Assembly (NCBI RefSeq): GCF_023823685.1 | Contig: NZ_JAMXBF010000003.1 | Location: 496,001-560,000, forward strand | DNA from: Pseudomonas subflava | Lineage (GTDB): Bacteria > Pseudomonadota > Gammaproteobacteria > Pseudomonadales > Pseudomonadaceae | Reading direction: 5' to 3' | DNA: 64,000 nt | In this document: piece after piece, positions 37,334-45,597 of the stretch | Numbering within the stretch: position 1 is the stretch's first letter | Layout of the letters: the number at the start of each line of letters is the position of its first letter | Made by a program: the position numbers and the translations under genes | Notes under the pieces: model-generated | Seen by the model: only the letters and a program-made list of their open reading frames with translations | What the model was told of the DNA's origin: nothing | Database searches by the model: none

Positions 37334-38461
37334 TCACTTCTCCTCGGCCTGCTTGAGCTCCAGCACTTCCTTCGGGGTCACCATGTCACCGGTGTTGTTG
37401 CCCCAGGCGTTGCGCTCGTAGGTGATGACGGCGGCGATGTCCACTTCCGACAGCTGCTTGCCGAACGCGGCCATCGCCGTGCCCTGCTTGCCGTGGTAGA
37501 CGATGTCGAGGTGATCCTTGGTCGGCCCGATGGCGATCTTCGAGCCCTTGAGCGCCGGGAACATCGGCGGCATGCCCTGGCCCTCGGCCTGGTGACAGGA
37601 GGCGCAGTTGGTCTGGTAGACCTTCTCGCCGCGCGCGACCAGCTCTTCCACTGTCCATTCCTTGCTGGTCAGCTCCTTGAGCTTGGCCGCCTGCTCCTTG
37701 CGCTCGGCCAGCCACACGGCGAAGTCCTCCTTGCTCTTGGCCTCGACCACCACCGGCATGAAGCCGTGGTCCTTGCCGCACAGCTCGGTGCACTGGCCGC
37801 GGTAGATGCCGGGCTCGTCGATGCGCGTCCAGGATTCGTTGACGAAGCCGGGGATGGCGTCCTTCTTCACCGCCAGGGCCGGCACCCACCAGGAGTGGAT
37901 CACGTCGGCCGCGGTGATCAGGAAGCGCACCTTGGTGCCCACCGGCACCACCAGCGGCTCGTCGACCTCCAGCAGGTAATGCTCGTCCTTCTCGGCCTTG
38001 TTGTAGATCTGGTCGGTGGGCGTGGCCAGGTTGCTGAAGAACTCCACGTCCTGGCCCAGGTACTTGTAGTGCCATTTCCACTGGTAGCCGGTGACCTGGA
38101 TATCCAGCTCGGACTCGGAAGTGTCGTAGATGTCGATCAGCGTCTTGGTGGCCGGCACGGCCATCGCGACCAGGATGACGAAGGGCACGACGGTCCAGAG
38201 GATCTCTACCGTGGTGCTTTCGTGGAAGTGCGCCGGCTGCTGGCCGGTGGAGCGGCGGTGGATGAGCATCGACCAGAACATCACGCCGAAGACCACCACG
38301 CCGATCACGACGCAGATCCAGAAGATGATCATATGCAGGTCGAAGACTGAACGGCTGACCTCGGTGACACCCGGCAGCATATTCACTGCCCACTCGGCGT
38401 GCGCCGAGCCAAATGCCAGCCACAGCAGGAGGCCCATCCAGACTCGTGGATGTCGCATCAT
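37334..38461 (-). CDS. coxB: Cytochrome c oxidase subunit II with fused cytochrome c domain
   Basis: A 375-residue protein: signal peptide, two TM helices, a cupredoxin domain with the CuA ligands in VIHSWWVPAL and YRGQCTELCGKDHGFMPVVV, and a C-terminal cytochrome c domain with haem site NCASCHQAEGQGM. This fusion makes a caa3-like enzyme able to accept electrons through its own haem c. It leads the coxBA-ctaG-coxC operon, with GAGGGGA before the ATG. In P. aeruginosa the equivalent oxidase is used under nutrient starvation; regulation here cannot be read from the sequence. Confidence 0.96.
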   Translation of the reverse strand: MMRHPRVWMGLLLWLAFGSAHAEWAVNMLPGVTEVSRSVFDLHMIIFWICVVIGVVVFGVMFWSMLIHRRSTGQQPAHFHESTTVEILWTVVPFVILVAMAVPATKTLIDIYDTSESELDIQVTGYQWKWHYKYLGQDVEFFSNLATPTDQIYNKAEKDEHYLLEVDEPLVVPVGTKVRFLITAADVIHSWWVPALAVKKDAIPGFVNESWTRIDEPGIYRGQCTELCGKDHGFMPVVVEAKSKEDFAVWLAERKEQAAKLKELTSKEWTVEELVARGEKVYQTNCASCHQAEGQGMPPMFPALKGSKIAIGPTKDHLDIVYHGKQGTAMAAFGKQLSEVDIAAVITYERNAWGNNTGDMVTPKEVLELKQAEEK

Positions 38462-38834
38462 TGCGGGTTCCCCTCGTTGTTCTTGTTATCCCGCCGGCTA
38501 AGCCTGCGGCTCAGGGATCGACCATGCCGATACTGCTGGCTGAAACTGTCGAAACCTCTCCGTGCCGCAGCCCGTCCGGTTCCATCAGGTAACGCCTTGC
38601 GATTCGAGTATAGCCAGCGACCGCGACATCACAACGCAGTCAGAAAATTAACGCCCGATTTCTTACGCACCCCGCGGCGCCCTAGGGACGCGCGGCATGA
38701 CGACTTTTCGACAGGGCTTCTATATAGCCGCCCTGCATAACCATTAAATAAATATGACAATCCGATCTTAGCGGCGCTCGCCTGCCAGCTAAGGTGAGTT
38801 TCGTTTGTTCGCCTCATGTCCTTCCGGAGCCGTC
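38462..38834. other. Intergenic region upstream of coxB and of the 38835 gene
   Basis: A 373-base divergent control region. It is clearly AT-richer than its surroundings near 38738-38765 (CATTAAATAAATATGAC), a probable promoter zone, and holds the short dyad AGGGC...GCCCT at 38716-38736 around TATATAG. No confident promoter, operator or small gene can be named. A 62-residue minus-strand reading frame in it has no supporting features. Confidence 0.5.
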
Positions 38835-39476
38835 ATGAATACCCCCGCCCTACGCGAATTGATCCAGCGCGCCCTCGACCATGAAGCCGGCAGCGGCGAC
38901 CTGGCCCGGCAGCTCGACGCCCAGCTCGATCGTCTGCACCCCAGCATCCAGCTGCCCTCCCGCGACGCCCACGGCGCACTGGCCCGTTTCGTCGCCGCCT
39001 ACATTGAGCAGGTGCCCGACGTGCTCGATGCCGCCCACGCCGTGGCCCGCGAGGCCGGCATCGAGCCGAGGGTGAAACCGGTGCTCAAGCTGGCGGAGCA
39101 GTTCTTCCTCAGCCCGCCGAGCATCATGGAAGGTCACCAGGGGCTCGATGCCCTGCTGGACGAGGCCTACTTGGCCCATCGCCTGGTCGAAGAGGTCAAC
39201 GATCGCTACATCGCCCACCTCGGCCAGCCGCTGATTCCGCTGGATACCACGGTGGCCAACGTGATCGCCCACCAGCTGATCGGCGAGCCCTTCGCCAACC
39301 AACTGGACGAGGCCGTGCACCACGCACTCGACGAACTGCTCGACGACAGTGTGTTCCGTCAGGACTCGGTGCAGGAATACCGAGCCCGCCTCGCCAGCCC
39401 GCAAACCCTGGCGGCCTGGCAGAACTGGCCGTGCCTGTCGCGCCAGCTGGGCGTGGAGCTCGGCCTGCCGGCCTGA
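38835..39476 (+). CDS. Conserved hypothetical cytosolic protein
   Basis: A 213-residue, largely helical protein starting MNTPALRELIQRALDHEAG; GGAG lies nine bases before the ATG. It has no signal or TM segment. LDEAYLAHRLVEEVNDRYIAHLG and NVIAHQLIGEPFANQLDEAVHHAL suggest a helical bundle with several conserved-looking His and Glu residues. No function recognised; by position it matches the PA0103/PA0104 neighbourhood. It shares its 5' control region with coxB and ends at a strong hairpin. Confidence 0.75.
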   Translation: MNTPALRELIQRALDHEAGSGDLARQLDAQLDRLHPSIQLPSRDAHGALARFVAAYIEQVPDVLDAAHAVAREAGIEPRVKPVLKLAEQFFLSPPSIMEGHQGLDALLDEAYLAHRLVEEVNDRYIAHLGQPLIPLDTTVANVIAHQLIGEPFANQLDEAVHHALDELLDDSVFRQDSVQEYRARLASPQTLAAWQNWPCLSRQLGVELGLPA

Positions 39477-39492
39477 GGCTGTCGCAGATGCA

Positions 39493-39518
39493 ACAAGGCC
39501 CGCATTCGCGGGCCTTGT
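39493..39518. terminator. Bidirectional terminator hairpin
   Basis: A perfect 11-bp stem (ACAAGGCCCGC and its complement) with a 4-base loop lies between the convergent hypothetical gene and carbonic anhydrase gene, 17 bases after one stop and 5 after the other. T-rich flanks are short, so efficiency is uncertain. Confidence 0.75.
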
Positions 39519-39522
39519 CGTT

Positions 39523-40248
39523 TCACTGGGCGGGGTAGCGCGCCCTGGGCGTGGCCATCGGCACCACCTCGCCGTCCAGCGGCAGGAAGCGCCCGCTCTC
39601 GGCGTCGTAGGCGCGGATCGCGCTGGTCTCGATGTCGTAGACCCAGCCGTGGATGAACAGCTGGCCGCTGGCGACGCGCGCTGCCACCGACGGGTGCGTG
39701 CACAGGTGGTTGAGCTGGGCCACCACGTTTTCCTCGGTGAGGATGCCGAGGCGGTCGTGGCCTTCGCAGCCGCAGTTGGCCTCGACCACCTTGAGCGCCA
39801 CCTCGCTGTGGCGCAGCCAGGCCTTCACCGTCGGCATGCTCTCCAGGGTCTCGGGGGCCAGCACCGCCTTCATCGCGCCACAATCGGAGTGACCGCAGAC
39901 GATGATGTGCTGCACGCCCAGGGCCAATACCGCGTATTCGATGGCGGTGGAGACGCCGCCCATCATCTGCCCGTAGGCCGGCACCACGTTGCCGACGTTG
40001 CGGCTGACGAACAGGTCGCCCGGCGCGCTCTGGGTGATCAGCTCGGGCACGATCCGCGAGTCGGCGCAGGTGATGAACATCGCGCGCGGGTTCTGTGCGC
40101 TGGCCAGCGCCTTGAACAGCTCCTCCTGCTGCGGGAAGACTTCGCTGCGGAAGCGTTTGAAGCCACCAACAATGGCGTTCAGCGCCTCGTCGGCGCTCTC
40201 CGGCGCGGTACGCGCCTGCAGGGGAATGGCGTTGTGCTTGTAGGGCAT
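39523..40248 (-). CDS. Beta-class carbonic anhydrase
   Basis: A 241-residue enzyme starting MPYKHNAIPL; GAGGTGA six bases before the ATG at 40248 favours it over the GTG that lies inside this ribosome site. Zinc ligands are intact: ITCADSRIVPE (Cys and the Asp-Arg dyad) and VCGHSDCGAMKA (His, Cys). It interconverts CO2 and bicarbonate in the cytosol. By position it matches PA0102, one of the P. aeruginosa beta-carbonic anhydrases. Confidence 0.94.
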   Translation of the reverse strand: MPYKHNAIPLQARTAPESADEALNAIVGGFKRFRSEVFPQQEELFKALASAQNPRAMFITCADSRIVPELITQSAPGDLFVSRNVGNVVPAYGQMMGGVSTAIEYAVLALGVQHIIVCGHSDCGAMKAVLAPETLESMPTVKAWLRHSEVALKVVEANCGCEGHDRLGILTEENVVAQLNHLCTHPSVAARVASGQLFIHGWVYDIETSAIRAYDAESGRFLPLDGEVVPMATPRARYPAQ

Positions 40249-40400
40249 GCGTCTCACCTCGTGCTGGACCGTCGCGCTGTCGCGCGCTGCGGATTATCGA
40301 CCTGGCATGCGGACAGTTGCCAGCCTCGGCGAGTCACATTTCGCAGGAAAGCGGCGAGGAGGGTCGGTGCGTGGAGCGCGCGGAGTCGTCGAGTACCGGC

Positions 40401-41462
40401 TTACAACAGCGCCATCTGTCGTCCGGGTGGGGCGAACTGGCTGCAGTCCAGCTCGAAGCCGTCGCGGCGGATGAGCCCCAGGCGCTTGCGCGCCAGGGCG
40501 AAGCGCTGCGCCAGCAGGTCGGCGAAGGCGCCCTCGCCGCGCATGCGGGTACCGAAGCGGCTGTCGTAGTTCTGGCCACCGCGAGACTGGCGGATCAGAC
40601 TCATCACATGCTCGGCGCGTTCCGGGAAATGGCTGCGCAGCCATTCCTCGAACAGCTCGGCGATCTCCAGCGGCAGGCGCAGCAGCACGTAGCCGGCCGA
40701 GCGTGCGCCGGCATCGCGGGCCGCCTCGAGAATGCGTTCCAGCTCCATGTCGTTGATCATCGGGATGATCGGTGCCGCCATCGCCGCCACCGGCACGCCG
40801 GCCTCGTGCAGGCTGCGCATGGCGCGCAGGCGCGCACCGGGAGAGGCCGTGCGCGGCTCCATGATGCGTTTCAGTTCGTCGTCCAGGGTGGTCAGGCTGA
40901 ATGCCACGCTGACCAGGTTGCGGCTGGCCAGCTCCTGCAGCAGGTCGAGGTCTCGCAGGATCAGCGAGCTCTTGGTGATGATGTGCAGCGGGTGGCGGAA
41001 GCGCAGCAGGATCTCCAGCGCCTGGCGCGTCAGGCGTTGCTCGCGCTCGATTGGCTGATACGCGTCGGTATTGATGCCCAGGGCGATCGGCTGCGGTACG
41101 TAGCCGGGCTTGCTCAGCTCCTCCTCCAGGCGCTCGGCCAGGTTGGTCTTGGCGATCAGCCGGGTCTCGAAGTCGATCCCCGGCGACAGGTCCCAATAGG
41201 CGTGGCTGGGCCGGGCGAAACAATAGATGCAGCCATGCTCGCAGCCGCGATAGGGATTCACCGAACGGTCGAAGCCGACATCCGGCGACTGGTTGCGGGT
41301 GATCACCGTCCTGGCCCGCTCGGCGCGCACCTCGGTGGCGCGGCAGGGCGGTGTTTCTTCCTGGAACCAGCCGTCGTCTTCAGCCTGGCTGCGGGTCGGG
41401 GCGAAGCGATTGTGCGGATTGCTGGCGGTACCGCGGCCGCGCGGCGGAAGAGAAACGGACAT
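40401..41462 (-). CDS. PA0069-family (SplB-like) radical SAM protein, probable SOS gene
   Basis: A 353-residue radical SAM protein starting MSVSLPPRGRG. The 4Fe-4S motif is NPYRGCEHGCIYCFARPSH (CxxxCxxC, about residue 80), followed by a TIM-barrel core with GINTDAYQPIERE and ITKSSLILRDLDLL. The family resembles spore photoproduct lyase and other DNA-linked radical SAM enzymes, but its substrate is not established. A LexA-box-like palindrome lies 19 bases before the start, predicting induction by DNA damage. The opposite strand upstream carries nothing else, so this looks like a single SOS-controlled gene. Confidence 0.88.
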   Translation of the reverse strand: MSVSLPPRGRGTASNPHNRFAPTRSQAEDDGWFQEETPPCRATEVRAERARTVITRNQSPDVGFDRSVNPYRGCEHGCIYCFARPSHAYWDLSPGIDFETRLIAKTNLAERLEEELSKPGYVPQPIALGINTDAYQPIEREQRLTRQALEILLRFRHPLHIITKSSLILRDLDLLQELASRNLVSVAFSLTTLDDELKRIMEPRTASPGARLRAMRSLHEAGVPVAAMAAPIIPMINDMELERILEAARDAGARSAGYVLLRLPLEIAELFEEWLRSHFPERAEHVMSLIRQSRGGQNYDSRFGTRMRGEGAFADLLAQRFALARKRLGLIRRDGFELDCSQFAPPGRQMALL

Positions 41463-41478
41463 GGCGAGACTCGATAAA

Positions 41479-41498
41479 TACTGTACGCATAAACAGTA
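41479..41498. promoter_or_regulatory. LexA box upstream of the radical SAM gene
   Basis: CTGTACGCATAAACAG (41481-41496) fits CTG-N10-CAG with the extended palindrome TACTGT/ACAGTA on both flanks, as in gammaproteobacterial SOS boxes (CTGTATATATATACAG). It lies immediately upstream of the gene start at 41462. Confidence 0.75.
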
Positions 41499-41583
41499 TT
41501 CCTTTTGCCTGCCTTCGACCAGTACCGCTCGGTCGTTTGCAGCTGCCCGCGCCATCCCATGGCCGGGCAGTTCGAGCGGCGGC

Positions 41584-41841
41584 CTACTTCTTCAGCTTGG
41601 GATTGGGGAAGAACTGCACCGTCTGGCCCTTGCTCGCCGCCGGCTTGGCGACGGCCTGGTTGACTCGGGTGCCGATTTCCCTGGGCACCGACTGGCCCTG
41701 GGCGTTGAGGGTGTCGGCGTAGCCGCAGGCCACACATTCGCGGTGCGGCGTACCGTCCTCGTCCCACATCTTAATGGTGTCCTGGGCGCTACACGCCGGG
41801 CACACGGCGCCGGCAATGAAGCGCTTCTTCGGCTCGCTCAT
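41584..41841 (-). CDS. yheV: YheV-family zinc-ribbon protein
   Basis: An 85-residue protein with a single zinc ribbon: AVCPACSAQDTIKMW and HRECVACGYAD give two CxxC pairs. The N-terminal PKKRFIAGA and the C-terminal tail ending FFPNPKLKK are typical of YheV. The start codon overlaps the prlC stop as TGATG, so it is translated from the prlC mRNA, the same pairing as in E. coli. Function unknown; nucleic acid or protein binding is plausible. Confidence 0.85.
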   Translation of the reverse strand: MSEPKKRFIAGAVCPACSAQDTIKMWDEDGTPHRECVACGYADTLNAQGQSVPREIGTRVNQAVAKPAASKGQTVQFFPNPKLKK

Positions 41842-43889
41842 CACGCCGCCTCCTGGCTCAGGCCGAGGTGGCGTAGCAGGGCGTCGATGCTCGGCTCGCG
41901 ACCGCGGAAGTCGACGAACAGCACCATCGGCGCCTGGGAGCCACCACGCGCCAGGATCGCCTCGCGGAAGGCGCGGCCGGTGGCCGGGTTGAGCACGCCG
42001 TCTTCCTCGAACTTGGAGAAGGCGTCGGCGGACAGCACTTCCGCCCATTTGTAGCTGTAGTAACCGGCCGCGTAACCGCCGGCGAAGATGTGCGCGAAGC
42101 TGTTGGCGAAGCGGTTGAAGGCCGGCGGACGGATCACCGCCACCTCGTCGCGGATGCCTTCGAGCACCTGCAGCACGCTGCGGCCGTCGCCGTGGGTGGC
42201 GTGCAGCTCGAAGTCGAACAGGCTGAACTCCAGCTGGCGCACCATCATCAGGCCGGACTGGAAGTTCTTCGCCGCCAGCATCTTGTCCAGTAGCGCCTGG
42301 GGCAGCGGCTCGCCGGACTCGTAGTGGCCGGAGATCAGCGCCAGGCCCTCGGGCTCCCAGCACCAGTTCTCCATGAACTGGCTGGGCAGCTCCACCGCAT
42401 CCCAGGCCACGCCGTTGATGCCGGAGGCGCCGGCGTGCTCGACGCGGGTCAGCAGGTGGTGCAGGCCGTGGCCGAACTCGTGGAACAGGGTGGTGACTTC
42501 GTCGTGAGTCAGCAGCGCCGGCTTGCCGCCGACCGCCGGGGTGAAGTTGCACACCAGGTTGGCCACCGGGCTGATCAGGCTGCCATCGGCGGCGCGGCGC
42601 TTGTCGCGGGCGCCGTCCATCCAGGCGCCGCCACGCTTGTTGGCGCGGGCGTAGAGGTCGAAGAAGAAGCGGCCGACGTGCTGGCCGTTCTCGCGGATCT
42701 CGAACAGGCGCACGTCCGGGTGCCAGGTATCGAAGTCCTTGAGCTCGTTGATCTCGATGCCGTAGAGCTTCTGCACGATGGCGAACAGGCCGGTCAGCAC
42801 CTTGTCGATCGGGAACCAGGCGCGTACTTCCTCCTGGGAGATGCTGTAGCGCTGCTGGCGCAGCTTCTCGCTGAAGTAGCCGACGTCCCAGCTCGCCAGA
42901 TCCTGCACGCCCTGTTCGGCGGCGAAGACCTTGAGCTCGTCCAGGTCCTGGGCGGCGAACGGCTTGCTGCGCACGGCCAGGTCGCGCAAGAAGTGCAGCA
43001 CCTGCTCGGTGGACTCGGCCATCTTGCTGGCCAGGCTCAGCTCGCTGTAGTGGGCGAAGCCGAGCAGGCGGGCCAGCTCCTGGCGCAGGTCGAGCAGCTC
43101 GGCCATCACCGGGCCGTTGTCGTTCTGCCTGGCGTTCGGCCCCTGGTCGGAGGCGCGGGTGCAGTAGGCGGTGTAGACCTCTTCGCGCAGGGCGCGGTCG
43201 TCGGCGTAAGTCATCACCGCGTAGTAGCTGGGGAATTCCAGGGTGATCAGCCAGCCGTCCAGCTCCTTGGCCTGCGCGGCCTGGACCATCTGCGCCTTGG
43301 CCGAATCGGTGAGGCCGGAAAGCAGAGACTCGTCGGTGATGTGCTTGGTCCAGGCCTGGGTGGCATCGAGCAACTGGTTGGAGAACTTGCTGGCCAGCTC
43401 GGACAGCTTCATCTGGATCTCGCCATAGCGCTTCTGCTGCTCGGCCGGCAGGTCGATGCCGCTCAGGCGGAAGTCGCGCAGGGCGTGTTCGAGGATGGTC
43501 TTCTGCGCCACGTCGAAGCCTTCGGCCGCCGGGCTCTTGGCCAGGGCGTCGTAGGCCTCGAACAGCGGTTTGTTCTGGCCCATCTCGGTCCAGTACTCGG
43601 ACAGCTTGGGCAGGCAGGCCTCGTAGGCGGCGCGCAGCTCGGCGTTGTTGCACACCGCGTTGAGGTGGCTGACCGGGCCCCAGGCGCGGCCCAGGCGGGC
43701 GTTCAACTCGTCCAGCGCCAGCACCAGACCGTCCCAGCTCGGGTTGGCCTGCTGGGTCTTGAGCAGCTCGGCGATGGCCACGCGGCTGTCGGCGAGGATC
43801 TGGTCGACGGCCGGCTCGACATGCTCGGGCTTGATCAGCGAGTAGGGTGGCAGGTCGAAGTCTTGCAGCAGGGGATTGGCAGCGGTCAC
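41841..43889 (-). CDS. prlC: Oligopeptidase A (PrlC, M3 metallopeptidase)
   Basis: A 682-residue cytosolic peptidase from the GTG at 43889 (MTAANPLLQDFDLPPYSLI), with AAAGGTG upstream; the longer reading lacks a plausible start. The zinc site is VTTLFHEFGHGLHHLL (HExxH) with the downstream Glu in the GINGVAWDAVELPSQF region, and KWAEVLSADAFSKFEEDG is the conserved C-terminal block. It degrades short peptides, including cleaved signal peptides. Forms a two-gene unit with yheV. Confidence 0.95.
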   Translation of the reverse strand: MTAANPLLQDFDLPPYSLIKPEHVEPAVDQILADSRVAIAELLKTQQANPSWDGLVLALDELNARLGRAWGPVSHLNAVCNNAELRAAYEACLPKLSEYWTEMGQNKPLFEAYDALAKSPAAEGFDVAQKTILEHALRDFRLSGIDLPAEQQKRYGEIQMKLSELASKFSNQLLDATQAWTKHITDESLLSGLTDSAKAQMVQAAQAKELDGWLITLEFPSYYAVMTYADDRALREEVYTAYCTRASDQGPNARQNDNGPVMAELLDLRQELARLLGFAHYSELSLASKMAESTEQVLHFLRDLAVRSKPFAAQDLDELKVFAAEQGVQDLASWDVGYFSEKLRQQRYSISQEEVRAWFPIDKVLTGLFAIVQKLYGIEINELKDFDTWHPDVRLFEIRENGQHVGRFFFDLYARANKRGGAWMDGARDKRRAADGSLISPVANLVCNFTPAVGGKPALLTHDEVTTLFHEFGHGLHHLLTRVEHAGASGINGVAWDAVELPSQFMENWCWEPEGLALISGHYESGEPLPQALLDKMLAAKNFQSGLMMVRQLEFSLFDFELHATHGDGRSVLQVLEGIRDEVAVIRPPAFNRFANSFAHIFAGGYAAGYYSYKWAEVLSADAFSKFEEDGVLNPATGRAFREAILARGGSQAPMVLFVDFRGREPSIDALLRHLGLSQEAA

Positions 43890-43961
43890 GGCGAGGCACC
43901 TTTGATTGTGCGAATGCAGACTCAGGTTATGGGGTCGCGGGCGACCTTTAACAACCGGAAT

Positions 43962-43988
43962 GCGCCGAATGTTAATTACAATCGGCGC
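43962..43988. repeat. Inverted repeat between prlC and gamma-carbonic anhydrase genes
   Basis: GCGCCGA and TCGGCGC flank a 13-base AT-rich centre (ATGTTAATTACAA), 25 bases before the plus-strand start. It may be a transcript leader hairpin or an operator for the divergent pair. Confidence 0.4.
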
Positions 43989-44013
43989 CATCCGCAGCCT
44001 GAAGGAGACTATC

Positions 44014-44556
44014 GTGGCGATTCGAACCTACCAGGGCACCACCCCGCAGCTGGGTCCGCGCGCCTTCGTCGACGCCTCCGCCGTGGTGATCGGCGACGTG
44101 GAGCTGGGCGAGGACGCCTCGGTCTGGCCGATGGCCGTGGTGCGCGGCGATATGCACCGAATCAGGATCGGCAAGCGCACCAGCGTGCAGGACGGCAGCG
44201 TGCTGCACATCACCCACGCCGGGCCGTTCAACCCGGACGGCTACCCGCTGCTGATCGGCGACGAGGTGACCATCGCCCACAACGTCACCCTGCACGGCTG
44301 CACCCTGGGCAACCGCATCCTGGTCGGCATGGGCAGCATCGTGATGGACGGCGCGGTGGTCGAGGACGAAGTGGTGATCGGCGCCGGCTCCCTGGTGCCG
44401 CCGGGCAAGGTGCTGGAAAGCGGCTACCTGTACGTCGGCAGTCCGGTGAAACAGGCCCGCGCCCTGACCGACAAGGAGCGCGCCTTCTTCGCCTACAGCG
44501 CCGCCAACTACGTGAAGCTCAAGGACCTGCACCTGACCGAGGGCTACGACCGGTGA
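44014..44556 (+). CDS. Gamma-carbonic anhydrase family hexapeptide-repeat protein
   Basis: A 180-residue left-handed beta-helix protein with a GTG start preceded by AAGGAGA. Hexapeptide repeats run from VVIGDVELGEDASVWPMAVVRGD through VTIAHNVTLHGCTLGN to VVIGAGSLVPPGK. Histidines in HITHAGP, TIAHNVTLHG match the three zinc ligands of gamma-class enzymes, so carbonic anhydrase activity is possible, though many members (YrdA, PaaY-like) act on other substrates or are untested. Divergent from prlC. Confidence 0.88.
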   Translation: MAIRTYQGTTPQLGPRAFVDASAVVIGDVELGEDASVWPMAVVRGDMHRIRIGKRTSVQDGSVLHITHAGPFNPDGYPLLIGDEVTIAHNVTLHGCTLGNRILVGMGSIVMDGAVVEDEVVIGAGSLVPPGKVLESGYLYVGSPVKQARALTDKERAFFAYSAANYVKLKDLHLTEGYDR

Positions 44557-44639
44557 ACGGCTTCACGCCCTTCGCCTAGCGCGCTGGGCCCGCATCGGCA
44601 CCGGACATACTCTTGGCGCCCTCGAAAAGGATTTTGCCG

Positions 44640-45593
44640 ATGACCAATCCCTTCGCCACCTCCGCTCCCCAGCCGGCCACCGAGCACCAGGCTTTGCAGC
44701 AGCCCTACGCCTTCGGCGCCATGGGTGCGCTGGTGATGCTGCAAAGCCTGATGCTCGGCAATCTGCTGGCCGCGCTCAACCACGCCGAGTTCAGCGACTA
44801 CCTGCTCGGCAATGTGATGCATCTGCTGCCGGGCTGGCTGTGCAGCATCCTGCTCGGCGGGCTGGCCGCCATCCTGCTGGTCGCCAGCCATCAGGAGCGC
44901 CACGCGGCGGTCCTGGTCAGACCCGGCAGGGTGCTGCTGGCAGTCGCCGCCGCCATCGTGCTTACCGGCCTGCTCTACGGCGTGCTGTCCGGCTTCCTGC
45001 TCGCCGACCTGTATGGCTGGCTCAGCGAGCACGGCAGCCTGACGGGCCTCTACCAGCTGCTGGTATTCGAGCCGCTGGGCCTACTGGCCTTTGCCTTGAC
45101 CAACCCGCTGCCGCTGTGGCTCGGCCTGCGCCTGGGCGCGCGGCAGGCCTGGACAACGGCCCCGGTGGGACGCACGAGCGTGGCGGCGCTGCTGGCGCTG
45201 TGCGTGCTGCTGTTGAGCCTGAAGACTGTGGACATCCTGATCAAACAGGTGATGCCGGGCTACAGCGCGGCCCTGCCGCTGGCCCTGGCCTGCCTGACTC
45301 CGCTGCTCGGCGCCGCGCTGGTGTTCGCCAGCAGCTGGAGCGCGCTACCGGCACGCCTGCATCGGCTCAGGGCGGGGCAGCTGCTGCTGACCGCCCTGGC
45401 GATCTTCGTCGTGTGGATGCTGGCCCAGCTGCTGGTCGCCGGCCTGCTGGTGATCTACGCGCTGGCCGACCGCGGCAGCGAGGTTTTCCACCCCGTTCTG
45501 TTGCTGATCATGGGCGTCGGCCTGCTGGGCCTGCTATGGCCGCTGACCCTACTGGGCCTGCGCTGGGTCTACCGCGCCGAGGCGGCAGCCTGA
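44640..45593 (+). CDS. Polytopic membrane protein of unknown function
   Basis: A 317-residue protein starting MTNPFATSAPQPATEHQ, with AAAAGG about ten bases upstream. Seven or more hydrophobic segments are spread over its length (for example LCSILLGGLAAILLVA, VLLAVAAAIVLTGLLYGVLSGFLLA, LLALCVLLLSLKTVDILI, LLIMGVGLLGLLWPLTLLGL). No transporter motif or cofactor ligand pattern is recognised. It stands alone on the plus strand, convergent with the NodT exporter gene four bases after its stop. Confidence 0.68.
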   Translation: MTNPFATSAPQPATEHQALQQPYAFGAMGALVMLQSLMLGNLLAALNHAEFSDYLLGNVMHLLPGWLCSILLGGLAAILLVASHQERHAAVLVRPGRVLLAVAAAIVLTGLLYGVLSGFLLADLYGWLSEHGSLTGLYQLLVFEPLGLLAFALTNPLPLWLGLRLGARQAWTTAPVGRTSVAALLALCVLLLSLKTVDILIKQVMPGYSAALPLALACLTPLLGAALVFASSWSALPARLHRLRAGQLLLTALAIFVVWMLAQLLVAGLLVIYALADRGSEVFHPVLLLIMGVGLLGLLWPLTLLGLRWVYRAEAAA

Positions 45594-45597
45594 CGGT

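Noticed and set aside
35659..37356. 565-residue His/Gln-rich plus-strand frame
   Set aside because: Antisense to coxA; the His and Gln bias comes from the complement of hydrophobic codons.
38629..38817. 62-residue minus-strand frame in the coxB upstream region
   Set aside because: No ribosome site, no recognisable domain, and it spans the AT-rich promoter zone.
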